DNA of 64,000 nucleotides from Strigamia acuminata (taxonomy: Eukaryota > Arthropoda > Chilopoda > Geophilomorpha > Linotaeniidae). Numbering within the stretch: the stretch's first letter is position 1; every line of letters starts with the position of its first letter. Both the position numbers and the translations under genes were made by a program. Positions 1 through 14,871 of this stretch are shown in pieces. Location: the NCBI GenBank assembly GCA_949358305.1, contig OX442316.1:8124001-8188000 (forward strand). Direction: 5' to 3'. The notes beneath the pieces were generated by a model. That model was not told the DNA's origin, did no database searches, and worked only from the letters and a program-made list of their open reading frames with translations.

Positions 1-3000
1 CTACTTGACACAATATAGCCTACGTGAGCAATGATTCTAAGACCAAATTACTTTGAGTCTATAATAACTTGCCTTATTTGTAGTGAAAGTCACGTTTTCA
101 GCCAATTTGTTGGTGCAAATAGCCAATACTTGCATTTGTGTGTACTATTTAGTATGGGGAGTGCAAAACCATACTCATTACTTTTGAATAAACTGAATTA
201 CGACACCATATGGAGAAAAAGAAGTAATAATTTTCTTTCTTTTCCTTCCTTATTTTGATAGAAATTTCCATGTCTTCGAGGCAAGCATTACGTTTTGAAC
301 TCTTAAGTCAAATTGTAATGAGATTTAAATATGCGAAAACAGACGGAGGACGCTATGTAGGTAATTGATTATTTCTGCAGGATGGTCTCCTCGAGTGAAA
401 GAAAGCAGTGGAAAAGAAAGTAATCTGCAAACAATTAATTATACCGCTAGCTTTCTACTAAAGTCCATTGGATATTCTCTCGCAATCCCGTTTAAAGCTT
501 TATACGCTGAAACAAAATGCTTGTAATTGAATAATTGGCACGTATTGAGAAATAAATTATTACGTTGCAGAGATAATTTGGTTACAGGCAAAACACGATT
601 GGAAATATAAAGTATTTTTTTTTTTTTTGAAAATGAATTTTCTTCACTAATGAAACACTTGTTTTTAATTGTCTCTTTCTTTATTTACTTTCCAAAGAAA
701 AAAAAATTAGTTTAATTTTGTTCTCAGGAAAATTAATTTAGCTCGTTGACGATATTTGCCTTTTTTTGCATTAATTTCTTTTTTAATTTTTTCCTCTCTC
801 CCCCCAAAAAAAATATATATATGAGGAAAATAAAACTTGCACTGACAAAGTTTAGTTACATTTCAAAGTAAAACTGCCAAACGTTTGCGGTTATAAAAAC
901 GTCGTTTGAAAATATCCGTAATTCTCTCCGCCCATAAAGGAAAGCATTAATTTTAACTTTATAGTCACATAAATATGTTTAAATCGGGAGAAAACTCCCC
1001 CTTGACTTGCCAGAGGTGCTTCACTGTCCAACGCGATGCTCGTAGTAAAAACAGTGTCGGTCATTTGTCAACGACATGCCAAAAGAAAAGAAAGAGGTGA
1101 AAATGGAAACAAATACAACAACAAAAATGAAAAAAATTGCACCATTTATGGCAAAATATCCACGATAAGTCTAATGACATTCAGTTCTTCCCAAGCGAAA
1201 TTACACCCGAAAGTATATAATTCACTTGTGCTGACATTTGTAAATGCACTGGACTTTCCTTAGCTGCATAGAGTAGTCGTAGATCCAAGATGACTGAATG
1301 ATAAATCGCTTTCTCCAGCAGCGAAATAGAATGCCTTCTCAAGAAAGAAAGATATTCCAGTTGCAGCAGCTTTAAGGCTGTATAGGTAAATGCAGTCAAT
1401 ACTTGTGGGAATTTCTCTCATGTTTATTTTAGTGCTATTTGTGGTGACTTCCAGTAGCTTTAATAATATATGATGTTTTTGGGCCCACTCTTAGTTCATT
1501 TAATGCGTAAATTTGTTAGCAAACAACGAGCCCAAAGTGAGAATGATTAATATTTAATTAAAGCAATAATTCCCACTTTCTAATCCCAAACGATAAGTTC
1601 TATAGGTATTCGCTGTAACTGTAACGTTTTATTAACCAATCGAAACACAAGGTGTCTAAATAATTTAGCAGATTCACACCTGACATACCAAAGGCATTTT
1701 TATCCAACAGAAACGCAAATAAGGCCTAATAAATTGGAACTTCAACTGAATTGCTTTGGCAAAGAAACAAAGTGCTGTTCTTATTTGTAGCAGATAAAAA
1801 AAATGTTCCAAATCCTTTGCAAAATGTCGATAATGACAAAGAAATGAAAACATAGTGGCACCATTGACTATTAACAAGGCGGTTGTAATTAAATCCAACA
1901 TTGTTATTATTCCAATAGCGATCAGGAAATGTTCCTTTAGAATGAAAATTGGCAAAATTTAATTAACCAAAGGAAATTTTCACGTGATTGACAAGTCCAA
2001 AGTCCACCAATTTGGCAAACATTAGTGCTGTTTTCTTGCATCTAGCCTAATTAAACAGAGTCAGCCAGCCTTCACTCACACTATGTCAGTTTCAAGTCAG
2101 TATTGTCGTTTCGCAGCAACTCGCCATCGCCAACTGCTCTTATTGCCGACAAATTGAATTGCGTCATTAAAGTTGTGCAAACTGGCTTTCAAGCTGCATT
2201 GTAAATGTTCCGATCATGTTGTGTCGCTTGATGCGAAATGACTCCATGTCAACTGTACACCTTTTGGCGAATTACCTGACAAGCGTTTTATAGTGAGTCA
2301 CACAAATGTTTAACTTGCTAATTAAGCAAATTAATTAGTCAGTTTAAACGAGTGCAAAGGCCAATTCGAGTCGGTTTCATCTGGTTTGTGTGTTTTAAGC
2401 CTGCATTGCAGTGCTGATTGTGAAAACGTCCCTTAAAAGCGACTGTTAAAAACGCATAAAGATGTTAATGTTAATTTCAATCCAAATAAAACCCCAAAAA
2501 TTTCAATTAGATAAAAATTTTAAATTCCACGCTTAATCTTTAAAACGCCGCGCACGCGAGATTTAGCCACGGGCTTAATTCAATTTATTTTAATCCGTTT
2601 GGAATTCCGTTTCGGGCTTTTCCTTCGCCTTATTCTGCCCCAAGTTTATTTTGAAGAAAGAAAAAAAAAATTAATTCTTTTTTGATTTTTAAATCTTTTA
2701 TTCTTACTTGAATTATTTACTAGGTATAACAATATTATCTTAAACTGGGTTTGATGTTGCAATGAAAATGGCCATTTCCATCGAACACACTCGAAATGAG
2801 TGCAATTTCAATGCAAAGTGATGCCACACAAGCCCTCTGCTCCGAGTCATCAGAGTATGGAAAAGAAGTTAAAATATTTCAATTCTCTCTCTGTAAGAAT
2901 TTCCTTTTTTTCCATCTCTGTCTCTCTCTCTCTCTCTCTCACTCACTCTTTTTCTTTGATGCGGCTAAGAGTGAAAGAAAGTCATTTGGCGTACGGTATT

Positions 3001-3065
3001 GGGAAAATCTATTATGTTCCATCAGATGCCAAGTGTGTGGCTGCTTGATCAAATGCGGCACATGA
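1..3065. other. AT-rich non-coding stretch
   Basis: I see no defensible gene here. The DNA is AT-rich with many poly-A and poly-T tracts and TTAATTA-type words. Short open frames are present on both strands, but they lack convincing composition, splice context or recognisable motifs. It could be intergenic DNA or part of a large intron of the minus-strand gene that seems to begin at 36.8 kb. Confidence 0.5.
2921..2940. repeat. (TC)10 microsatellite
   Basis: An uninterrupted run of ten TC dinucleotides, followed by imperfect CTCACTCACTC. It lies inside two overlapping short open frames and explains their Ser/Leu-rich middles, which argues against those frames being genes. Confidence 0.9.
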
Positions 3066-3458
3066 ATGATCCTTGATGGAGATAGAGCGCAGATCATTTG
3101 CACTTTTCAATGTCAAAATTCCCGTGTAACATCATCATCTTTTTATAGCAAACCATTTTACGACGAAGATATAATTCCATTTGGAAACTTTGTGCACATT
3201 TTTCATGTGAACAGTCAGCTGTCATTTGGTGATGAGATGAAGGCGTTTATCTCTCTCGTTAAATCTAACCTACTTGAGCTTGGGTGGGATGTCGACATCA
3301 TTTTCAGCCATGCTTCAGTGGCCTCCACTCTAATTGAATATTTCAAACATCTCTTTTTGATTAGTCCCTTCAAATATTGCCTATTTACATCACTCTCTTT
3401 AGTGCCATCATCATTGTTGTTCCCATCAATTCTCTCTCTCTTTGTCCTCGGCGCCTGA
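3066..3458 (+). other. unexplained 130-codon open frame
   Basis: This is an ATG-initiated frame of 130 codons, long for DNA this AT-rich. The first 100 residues have mixed composition with charged and aromatic residues; the last 30 are hydrophobic and Ser/Leu-rich, resembling translated pyrimidine tract. I recognise no domain, signal peptide or motif. No clear promoter, poly(A) signal or splice sites frame it. It could be chance, a decayed coding fragment or a real single-exon gene. A protein search of the first 100 residues would decide. Confidence 0.2.
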
Positions 3459-6400
3459 AAAATTCAAATGAAAAAAGACTACACCATTTCAAAGTCGACT
3501 GGAAACTGCTACTAACACAATCGCCACCCACTAAGCTCCTTAGTTCTCTACAGTTGGCCAAATAGGATCAAGAGTCTGCACGGTGGAAGCTGTGTACTTC
3601 AATCTTGCAACCTACAGTAATAGGCCTAGGGCCGACTCGCAGTCTTGGCTGCACTCATTCTGCCTCTATTTCTGAGAGGCTTACAAATTATGCAAATAAC
3701 TGTGCATAAAAAGGAAAAACAATCATATTCCCATACCTGGGATCAAGTTTATACACTTTGTGGTTTCACTGAGCGAAGAAAATTAAAAAACAAAAGAATA
3801 AAAAAAATAAAAAAAAATAAAAGCTAAAAATCAAGAAATGTTTTTTCTTTTCTTCTTTCTCTAATATACTAAAGTTGCTTTTCAATTTCTTGTGAAGAAA
3901 GAATGTATAAGCTTCATTTGCATTAAATAGAGGTAATAAAACGAACGGTAATGTGTTTTTTTTCTTTTTCTTTTCCGATCCTTTTTTCTTTCGTAAAGTT
4001 TAATAGAATAAAGGTAAAGACTGATTAAGCCCATGTCAACTAAATTTGTATTTTTAAAGTGTGTGTAGTGCGAGTATATTGAGTTTAAATTGGACAATTA
4101 GGATTTTTTTTGCCCATGTTTTGGTGGCCTCACTTCTCTCACTTTCAACCATAATGGAGGATTCGTGATTAGGTCTTAACCTGTTAAAACAGTTTTAGCG
4201 TTAAGTGATAAAACGTGTGCTTTACTGTAAATGACACGGTAATTCTTTTCCCTGTTCTTAGTGTTAATTTCAGACGAAGAAGAAGAAAGAAACTGATTAA
4301 ACTTTCCTGCATTGCACGCAGTTTGTGTGGCAAATGAGGTTCAAGTACATTTTGAGTAATTATTATGAAGAGAATAAAAGACAATCACCAGAAACGAAGA
4401 GATTGATTTTTCCCCTCTCCTTTTATTTCCATCGGAGAACCGACGTTTTTGTTTACCTCGACGCTTTGTGGACTTAGTTAACAATGAAATAAGAGGCAGC
4501 AATTGCCACCAGGGCGAGGCTGACTTAATCCACCTGAAATTCTAATGTTTTATTCAGTCGAATCAAATAGAATTTCGTTAACCTTTAAGTAATTTTCACT
4601 GACCGCATCATGCTCTAATAATGTGCGGCTGCTTCTTGTAATTAAATGTTCCATCAGTGCATTAATGTGTTTGTTGAATGTGTTTCCACACCTTTGCTGC
4701 CTCCAGGTTGTTTGTGGTGATTTTGTTGAATTTTTAAATTTCATTTAATTTCTCTCTGGCGACTCAATTCGTCTCAATCTTGAGCACAGACAAACGTAAT
4801 AAATAGAAACTCAATGCCGTGTAATTGGCAATAACAAAAAACATTCATCTTGCGATGTGTTATATTCCCAGATACAACTGCAATCACACTTTTTTTTAAA
4901 TGTTTTAATTAGGCCACTATAAAATTGATCGTTACATTTACTTTGCGCCATGTAGTTGTGTGCTATGCTGCGTACAGTGATGTTATTCTTCGTGTTTTGT
5001 TTAACTAAAATTCTAAAGCAATATCTGACAAAAATGTTGAGCTTTTCCAGTAGATGCATTCAAAAATATGTTTTTAAAGGTTTCTTTTTTTGTTTGTTTT
5101 GGAGTTGTGCTTTGTAGTTACTTTTTGTATGGAAGTGCATCAGTTTTATGGTTACTTCTTTGTGTGAAAGTGCATTGTGTTTTATGGTTACTTTTTGAGT
5201 GCAAGTGTTTTACAATGTGTTTTAGCATGTTAGAATTTATTTTTTAAATAGCTGCCAAAATGGAAAAATGGAAAAACCTAATCATTACCATTTGTAAGTC
5301 TGATTTAAAATGCTTCAAAAATCATTCCTAACTGCATAAAAACTTGATAATGAATAAATAAAATTAGAAAAATAAGCAAATACAGAATTAGCGCAATTGG
5401 TTCAGATACTATTTAAACAGAAATGCTCTCCTTGTAGGACATCAAGAATAACAATGAAAACAAAAGGCGAGAGATGTTAGCAAGCAACAATTTCAAATGC
5501 CAGTTGCTTCTGACTGAAAACATTACTACAGTTCGCACCTGGTATCTTGCTGCTAAATTCGTACTGCACATCCCATTCCGTGCAGACGATTTTCTAATTC
5601 CAGTTGTTATTTAGCAGTAATAATGCTAAAATAAAGTAAATAAACAACAATATTTTGGTACTACGCTGTAAATTACTTTTAATGATGAGTTTATTGTTGT
5701 TTTTCTGATGCTTTTAAAAGGTAGTTTTTTTGTTATCGTGTTTCAACTTGAATTGCAAATTCAATATTGGTCAACAACTCACATAATTGCTCGTTTCATC
5801 TTTCTTTCTTTCTTTTTATTTTCATGCACACAACACAAACAAATCTGTAGGATCTTTAATATAAACGATAAACCATCTGGTCTAATTTCATTGGAAATTT
5901 TACAGTCAACTAAAGGAAGAGATAGGTTTCGCCTTTAGCCTCACCTGAGCGCAAGCAATTAACCCGAGCCTCTTCCGCGCCAGCAATCTGCTTCGTCTCC
6001 ACTTTATCGACGTGAACAAAGAATACGTCACTTTGAGATTAAACTATTTGTCTACACGTTTTACAACAAAACAATCATCTGTTCAGATTAACATCACACC
6101 TCAGTAACAATTATGACAATTTGATGACATTTGATCGCTTAATTTATCTAAGCCGCATTAATGAAGGCTGTTAGTAAATGAGGACCGAATATTGTCCTAT
6201 TGACAGAGCATCATGAAACAGCTGGCGTTTGGAAAATGGGAAAGACTAACTCGCACACCGCACTTTTATTGCAGGCTATTTCAAGAAAAGAAACTTGTCA
6301 ATTAGTGTAACACTATAAAACGAAGAGATAGAGGAAGAGTTTTTATCTTCACTGCTTGAGCTCAAATTCTTGAGATTACTTGGAGTATTTTAATTACTTA

Positions 6401-8154
6401 GGTTGACGCTATTTGATGCGTGATGGCGCAATCGCAATGCAAAGATACTTTGATTCTGTTTGCATACCTGTGAAGGTTTTCATTAGTGAAATTGAATAGA
6501 GAAGTCTCCACCCAATTGAATAATATTGTGATTCTCTTTTTCTCTCGAGGCTCACTATCCTAAACACTCAGAATCGAGTCTGTGACGGCGTTTCCAATGG
6601 GACTCTGATTAACGTTCAGTTCAGTGTCTAGGGTGCGCTAATTCCAACATGATTTTAATGAAAGGTGCTCATTGACCTTGTTTCCCCTTTCGACTAAAAC
6701 GAATGGATTGCAATTGCAGTGAATAAGCAGAGTTCAGGAGGGATCACAAATTTAATTGTCATTCTAAAACCTAATCGTTTGAATTAATGTTAAGAGTAGT
6801 CTAGCAACCGATAACCTTGTATTAATTAATATTTCATACAATATGCAATGGAGCTATCAAGACTCTCACGTTCATCTCGATTAAAAATGTATCGATTCGT
6901 GAAATGTATATAAAAATTGATTTAGCAATTATCCACTCCTCCAATTCCAATTGCAATAATTATTTCATACATTTAATAACTTTGTGCAATTGGAATTTAT
7001 CTCCAATCGCAGAACCAGGATGTGGGCCACGCTGCACTGCGCGAAAAGATATACCCATGTGTATGTGATTTGCATCCAACGCGTCTCGTATCACGAAACA
7101 ACTTAATTTATAATTGATTCTTGCAAATAGCTCTAAAATGGGCATCGTTAAGTGCTATAATAAATGTAGCTTTACACATCCTTGTTAATGGAATAAAGCT
7201 TGAATCTAATAGTAAATAACGACTACAGTCTACACGCCTAACATTTTCATTAGTCCTTGCAAAATTACATTGGTAATTTGGCATTTAATTTAAGAGGCGC
7301 CTTGTAATACTTAAATAATTTTGGAATACGATGCCACCAGGGTCAAAGTTGCATTGGATCCAAGATTAAACAGTGCAGACTCAAATTCAAGTGAGTCGAG
7401 AGATTTCCTTTCGCAAAATTAGATCAGTGCAAGCACGTTCAAAATCTATCTAGAAAGTAATTGGTGACGTCAAGCTTGACACAGATTCCCCTGGTGAACG
7501 ACAACACACACGATTTTGCTCATGTGATTTCAAGAAAATAGTCAATAACAAATCTTTTTTTATATTAAAATTCCTTATTTTAATATGAAATAAGATCAAT
7601 AGTTAGTGAATATCCCCTCAAGAATTATTTTTTTTTTTAAATCTTTGAATACAAGACTTCTTTTATTTGCCAATTTTTATTATAGAAAATTAATTAAAAT
7701 TTGTATCCATTCATTTTTGTTCGAAATCTCAACTTGAAAATGCTGTAGTCGTTTTTCTTCTCCACTAACCCCTTCCCGGAGGTGCTGTACGCGCAGGGAA
7801 TTCGGGAATTAATGTCGGCTCAAACGATCCTCTGATTGCAATGGACTACCATCTGCACTGCTTAAAAGGTTCGGAGTCTTGGGAGGAAACAAGAGAAAGA
7901 GAGCAGAAGGAACAAAAAAAACAAACGTAAACTACACAGTGAGATTTTTTTAAGTCAAGATATATTGCTACCTCTATTTTACAGCAATATATTTGTAAAA
8001 AAAAATTATTTTCTTTAAATTACACAAACTTAAAACAGAAAAAAAAAATTAAATATTTATTACATACCTAAACGTTTGAATTATATTTTAAAAACGACGG
8101 TTTATAGAATAAAAAACCCGATTTTACTCAGTCCCCTCTAAACACGCAACATTT
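3459..8154. other. AT-rich non-coding stretch
   Basis: Apart from the short tandem repeat at 5.1-5.2 kb I see no gene. A slightly GC-richer patch at about 7,770-7,920 is open in two plus frames at once, but it shows no splice sites that would make a convincing exon. Confidence 0.45.
5107..5212. repeat. three-copy tandem repeat, about 35 bp unit
   Basis: Three imperfect head-to-tail copies share the core GGTTACTTTTTGTGTG followed by AAGTGCAT. The GTTAC anchor recurs at 5117, 5151 and 5187, giving periods of 34 and 36 bases. The copies have diverged by several substitutions, so this is an old minisatellite fragment. Confidence 0.75.
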
Positions 8155-8532
8155 ATGAAAACGAAAATAAACAAACGTTTTAGTGTGGTTGAAAAACAAT
8201 TTACACGCCATCAAGAAGACATAGTGTTAGCATTCGTTGTCTCCGTCTTTAATGACAAAAAAGAGATATTTCCGTTGACTTTAGTCTCTGATGGCACGAT
8301 GAATCGTAAAAAGCTCATCAACTTGGCATCCTTCGCCTCTTCACCTCCCATTTACCTTTCATTCTGCCAATGTGAGCTAAGTTATGTGCGTCATATATTG
8401 GACACGCATCCCCCTATCAACGTATCAGCCGCCAGTCCCATGTACAAGTTGGGGGATTGCTTCATTTCGATTTCCGACAATTTTTTGTCAGATTTTATAC
8501 GACTGGCATCTGTCGTCAAACAACCTTACTAA
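8155..8532 (+). other. unexplained 125-codon open frame
   Basis: An ATG-initiated frame of 125 codons in strongly AT-rich surroundings. The composition is protein-like (mixed charged, hydrophobic and Cys residues, not low complexity). No signal peptide, transmembrane segment or family motif is evident, and there is no nearby AATAAA or credible promoter. It may be chance or a fossil. I do not assign a function. Confidence 0.2.
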
Positions 8533-11500
8533 GATCCATTAGATCCCCTGCCAAGACGCATCATTTCATCTGCTTAATGCTTACATAATGTCATTCAAAA
8601 TTCAAAAATTTTAAATTCAAAAAAATTAGTTAGAATAAAACCACAACATTTTCAAAAATTAAAGAGTAATTTTTACAAATAATCGATAGCAATGGCATGT
8701 TACAAAAATAATTTATTAACCTACTAAATTCTTAGAAAAAATGTATGCCAAACTTCTTTTAAGAAATAATAAAATACGATCCGCAAACGGAATAAAAATT
8801 AATTTCCGAAACACGAGTGAAGAATTAGGTCAAAATATATAAATGCGAAGCAGTGAGATTTCTTTCGCAAAAGATGTGATAAACCTGTCAGCGAACTCTG
8901 GTAATTAATTCTTCATAAAAAAATTTTTTTTTTCTAAAAAATTACGTACACGTACATTCACTTTTTGTCAATAAATCTCGACCTAAAAACGGAAAATGAA
9001 ACGAATTGAATCACTGTCACAGATAACACCCATCAGGTTAGATAACTGTTTATCTCAAATTTGGATACACTATAACTAAACAGGAAGTTTAGCACATACA
9101 AATTAATTTCACACCGTAAAATATTATTTTATAAAATTCTATTTAGTTAGGCTACAAAATACAAACCTAAGCGGTGATTATTCTGGAGAATGATTTTCAT
9201 AAATTATATTTCGTCCCATCAATAGTGCACTAAATTGTTGTGGTCTAATAAACCGCTTGTTTTGCGGCAATAAACTTACCCGTAAGTGTTTTATAATTAT
9301 TAATAAATCACTTACATGTCTGACTTTCAACTTTATTTTAAAATTTTTACACCAAACGCTAGTGAAATTACTTTAATTAAGAACCCTATACACCTCTTAT
9401 AATTAAAGAATAAATGTTCCGCATGTAAATATTTCTCAATTTCGTAAAATCCTAGCAGAACAGGCGGAAAAGCGGTTCCGTGCAAAAGAGTAATGTCGAA
9501 CATGTTAACAAGCTTTGTACTCTTGCATTTCTTAGAGGATTAAATTCGAAGCCATTAATTTCATTCATTACGCAAACACGCACAACTGTAGTACAGTAAG
9601 TTATCATTTTATACGAAGACTCATATATGAAGCTTCAACACGCATAAAGCCATCAATTCACGTGATGTTTAAACAGCCCTCTTTAAAACGGTAAAAAAAA
9701 ATAATCATTTCGCTTTCCTTGTCTTACGTTGATAAAAATCACTAAAAGTAAATTGCACGGGTCGTTTTTATTACCCAAACCAGAGATTAAACATTCACTG
9801 ATGCGACGGTACGGATGCGGATTAACGCATCACGTGTTGCATGTGTTTATACAAAAACGGAAAAGGATTTGCCCTGCGCAAATTTATCACCAATGAAAAT
9901 TAAAGTTTGTTGTCCTATTAAATACTAGCTTTTCCGCCAGATTAAAGCGATTTGTTTCCAATAATGAATTAAAGTTTTTCCAAGCTTGAAATGTTATTTA
10001 TCGAGCAGGCAGAACCGAGATCAAATGGAGCATAACTAAACATTGGACCGGTTATATCCTGATCTCATATTCTGATTGCCCAAACAACGCAAATGAATTT
10101 AATTAAAAGTGATGTTGAAAATTTACTATTTGCATACATTTATTTAAAAGCCCCATGAATTCGAACTATTAATTCATAATTAGAGCTCATTTTAAAAGCA
10201 CGAGCAAAAAAAAAAAAAAAAAAATCATTTTCAGCAAATATTAAAATCCTTTTGCCAATTTTTTTTCCATCCAATTATTTTTCCTTATAAAGAAAATTAT
10301 TTGTCAGCTGTTTATGACAGAAGAGGAAAATCTCTGCCAAAATAGATGACGAGAAAATGGATTTGATTGCTCTCTCAGCACGTTCTTCAAACATTGCAGA
10401 AAAGCAGATCTGCTTGATGTTCACTTATGGGATTCATAGGTAATTAAATGTACAATGCCACGCGACAGTCTTTTTTTGCATCTTGCAGCATGCAATTACA
10501 AGAATTATTAACTTTACTCTTAATAGTCTTAAGTGTAGAAATGTAGAGAAGTGAATGTTGATTCAACACATTTTTTAGACCTTTTACGACTAGCTCGTAA
10601 TTGCTGTAATATGTCTCAAACACACACAAAACACACATCTAATATGCATGGCTCACAGAAATAAAATTAATTACCTGCAATGTCACTCCAACAAAGCTAA
10701 AGTAAAGAGAACCACATGTTTGGTTATCATAGTTTTATTTATTTCGTCTTATTACTTTTTGCACTTGCCTTCAAGCCACATTATTAATGATAAATTAATC
10801 CATAACGTTAAAGAAAAAGCACAAACCACTGTATGTTCAATTAATGACATTCTTTCATAGCTTTAAAAAAAGAAGAAGGGAATTTCAGCTTGTCCGCTTT
10901 AATATTATTATTATACACCACATCGTAATCATATATGTAAATGTATGTATAAATATGTGTTACTGAGAAGTCAATACCGAATGAAAAAAATGTTCAGTCA
11001 AACATCATGGTACGGTTGGACAAATCTGATGATTCTGATGTAGAGAACGGCTTTTCACCATTAGAATTCATGTGAGAACGAGCAGCAGCAAATCTGTGGC
11101 TTTATCTGTCCACAGACACAGCTTCACTTTCTCCTCCTACGTTTGAACCCATGAATCAGAGCCTGCTAATGGAAGTTTGCGGCAGGGTGTGTAATCAGCA
11201 GGAGCTGACCGACAGCACGACTAATTGGGCCCAACACTTCTCATCGAGTCGCTCGCTCAGTGAAGCGCAACAAAAGATTTCCTTTGCCAGATTAAGCAGT
11301 TCCGTCCGACGGATAAAGATTAGCATTTTTTCTTAAACTGGGGGAAGAGAGAAATAAGAAATAAGTCCAAACGGCGCTTCGAATGTGATCAGTCATTCCG
11401 TATACATCATCCAAAATCTCGATACAAACATTTGCAATAGCAGGAGTTCTTAAGATTTATATGCGGAGTAAATGTAATACGATTTGGGCTGATAAACAGT

Positions 11501-14500
11501 TGACGTACAAACTTGCATCTTCCATCTTTAGTAAGACAAAACTTTAAGGTTGAGATGATATTTTAATAAAAAAAATACTTGTTTTGAATATTTTCGAGAC
11601 ATTGCGCTTGACATTTTGCGTGAATTATCATAAAAAACAAAATTAGATTGAAATGTTATTCTGAAGAAATGAATTGAAAGCACTTTATTTTTCTTGTACA
11701 GTATGTGTAAAAAATGCAAGTTAAGAAAATTGAATTTTCAAAGAAAATACTTTCACATTTTGAAAACTCGATAAAAGTGACAAGTTTAGTGGCACTTTGA
11801 AGTCGATGCTAAACTGCATGTAACACAAAATTCGTGACATTTACACTTTGCTTGTATAGTGTTTCACACCATTTCCATCAGTGGCAAATTCTATGTCTAA
11901 GCAACAAGAAACGAAAGAAAAATGTCTCAATTGTTTGAAATATTGAAATATGAAAAATAACATAAGACGTGCAACTGACTGCAGCATGACATAAAATAGC
12001 CAGGCCATTTTGCTCACAATAGGAACAAAGAGAAAAGGCTTAAAGTAAGCGTTCGCGTTTGCCATTTCTAATCAACGTTTAGAGCAGACGTTTGCTAAGA
12101 CCACCTGCAAGTTTATATATGGAATCTCCTGCTAAGGTGGTAATGCTCACCCCTGTTGAGAAGTTGTGTCGGTTGGCTTTACATCTGAGTAGCACAAAGA
12201 AAAGAAGCAAGCTTTTTACAATATTTCGTCGCCTGCAGTGCAAGTCATTGGCTTTTCTTGCTACCTTTTTGGAGACCATAACATGCCAAAGTACAAAACT
12301 ATATGTATAAAACAAACTCTAATTCGATACACTTGTCAAAGTTTCCCTTCTAAATAACAAAAACATTAATATTTAAGCAAGTTTTCAAGATGTGCTTTAT
12401 AAATTCCTCTATTTTATGTCATTTGCGGCATTTCTGCCATTGGTTGACGTTGATGTTCACCAAAATAATATTTTAGCTTTAAATTTTTATTCTGGACAGA
12501 CTTTACCTTTAAATTATGTTGTATTTTTAAAATGTGCGAGGCAAATAGTAGTAACTGCATTCAAAAATAAAAATACTTGTGTTTTAACAATTTTTGTTTA
12601 AGTGTGTTTTAAGTTTAAATTTTGAGTGCGAGAATTTTAACTATTTTATAAAACTGGAAACATGTATTACTTATTTACGACATCATTGGGGCTACAGGTT
12701 ACTTCATTGGGACATCATTTTTGTTTTGAAATTAAAGTAAAAAACAAAATATTTTAATTTTGAATGCAGCTAGTGACTACGATTGTCAAAACTTGTTGCC
12801 ACTACTTAAAAATTATCTATGACTTTTTTACTCTAAAGTTGAGCTCATATTTTTTGACTTTTTCTTATCGACATATTTATTGCTTTTCCTGCCCATTCGT
12901 GCCCTTGTTCCTAGCTTTTCTTGTCAGATTTTGGCGCACACGACCTAACTTGTCACTGCTCCATGAAACCTTATCTCATTCTTCCCGTCTTATTATATCA
13001 CTAATTAAATAAAACAATTGAGTAAACCCAAATTTCCTGCTCCCTCCCTCGTACGTTTGGCTGCACAAACTTGGCTACATGCTCAAAATTCACTGCACTC
13101 CGAACTCATTCATAGCAATCGAAAATATTGGATTCTATGTACACATTTGAGCAGACGCACTCTCTATGTACGTATGACAATGTCACAAAATTTTTATAAC
13201 CGGAACTTTACGAATGAAAAGTTTTGATTTATTGCAGGAAGTTTATTCACAAAGAAAAACAGATATCGGATTCACTGATCGAAATTTGTTTTTATCTTAT
13301 TTTCAAAACGAACCGTGAAAAACTCCCAATATATATCTATTTTCTTAAAAAAAGAAAGAATTACTTAAAAAAATTAAGTGATTAGTGTGATATTACAGCA
13401 AAAACTCTCTAAGTCAGATTGAAACTGTAAAAGCTTTTAGTGCTAGTGATTATATTTGAGTTCTAAGATTGATTAGGAGCCCCGAACTCCTTTCTCAATC
13501 CCTTCTTTTATTTTATTTTTCCATTTTTTTAAACTCGTGTCCTGTACTGAAGTAATCTGGTCTCACCGTGGCAAGCAAAGGCAGTAAAGACATTCATTAT
13601 TCATCGACTGAATTCGACAAGTGTGTTCATAAATTTTGCAAGACATAGGTCGAATGTGTGGAAAAGAACTGGTGGTTTTGCAGTGAAAATACCCGTTGGA
13701 ATTCCTACAGTTGCAGACTTTTTTATTTTTTATTTTTTTTTATCAATTTCTTTTCTCTCGAAACCTGTACTCGAGAAGTAAAAGAAACTCGGCTTTCTAA
13801 ATCACATTTTTTCCCAAAGATAGTTAGAAGAATACAAAATGGTTGATTAGAGAGAGATTCCCGTTAAAAAAAAATTTTCTACTGAAACAGATTACAGACG
13901 AGACGGAAAAAAAAATAAACACAAATGGATTCGTTTTTACTTGGTTTGTCCAATTTCCTCTTCAATTATCCCACGTCCAACTTAAATAAACGTAAAAACA
14001 CCACTCTTGAATAAGTATCCGGTTCATATAACACTATAGATTCCTGTCGGGATCTGGACATTTGTGATATTCTTATCATCGCCATTCAGTGATGTCTTTT
14101 GAGTGAATGGCCGTCTTTTGATCAGCTAAGTGGTTTCTCTTCGCTCTCGTCAGCACAAATCTGTTTGGGAGAAAAGGGGAGTCCCTCTACTTGGCACTTC
14201 AGTCGAGAGATCTCTTTCCCCAGGAGCCACCGAGCTGTCTAGACCATTTGTGACGTCAGCTTAAAAGATAGCACACGAAAAATCTGTTGGGAATTCTAAA
14301 AAAGAGAATTCTATTTCTTGCATGTTTGACCCTGTATTTTTTTTTATTATTTTTTTTTATTATTACTTTTTTTTATCCGAAATAATATAATTCCATAACT
14401 TAGTTGAGAAAAGTTCAATTGAAAAAATGTGTTTCCAAGACTATATAAAATCTAGCCTTCAAATCTGTAATTGTCCTAATTTTTCTTTAATTTGCCTAAG

Positions 14501-14871
14501 TGCGAGCCATGTGTTGCTCTATCCAGAAATAAAACGAGGGGTTCCTTACATAAGATTTCATTTCCAAGTCAAAAAGATTTTTCTTTAGTAATTAGTTTCA
14601 CTCTTGGCACCGCCTGTTGTTCATGACATGAACTTCATCCGTACTAAGTAACAATAGGAAGGTCATTTGGGTGGCGATTACGAAATGTAGCAAAGAGAAC
14701 TCATTGGAATAGAAATGAAATAACACGAACATAGGATTAGCATTACATACATTAGGCATGAGTGAAAACGGGTCCAACCCACTAACCGCCAACTTTAATT
14801 CTACTATTTTCTAAATTGATATTATTCGGCAATCATTTAATTGCCTAATTCCCATACGCTTAAAAAATACA
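8533..14871. other. AT-rich non-coding stretch with two GC-richer patches
   Basis: I find no gene. Two patches stand out from the AT background. About 11,080-11,330 is open for 61 codons on the plus strand, with no recognised product. About 14,100-14,260 contains a perfect CRE palindrome TGACGTCA at 14,251. Either could be a regulatory element or a weakly marked exon, and the sequence alone does not tell them apart. Confidence 0.4.

Noticed and set aside
2796-3065. Two overlapping 80-90-codon plus frames
   Set aside because: Both are carried by the (TC)10 microsatellite and surrounding pyrimidine-rich DNA.
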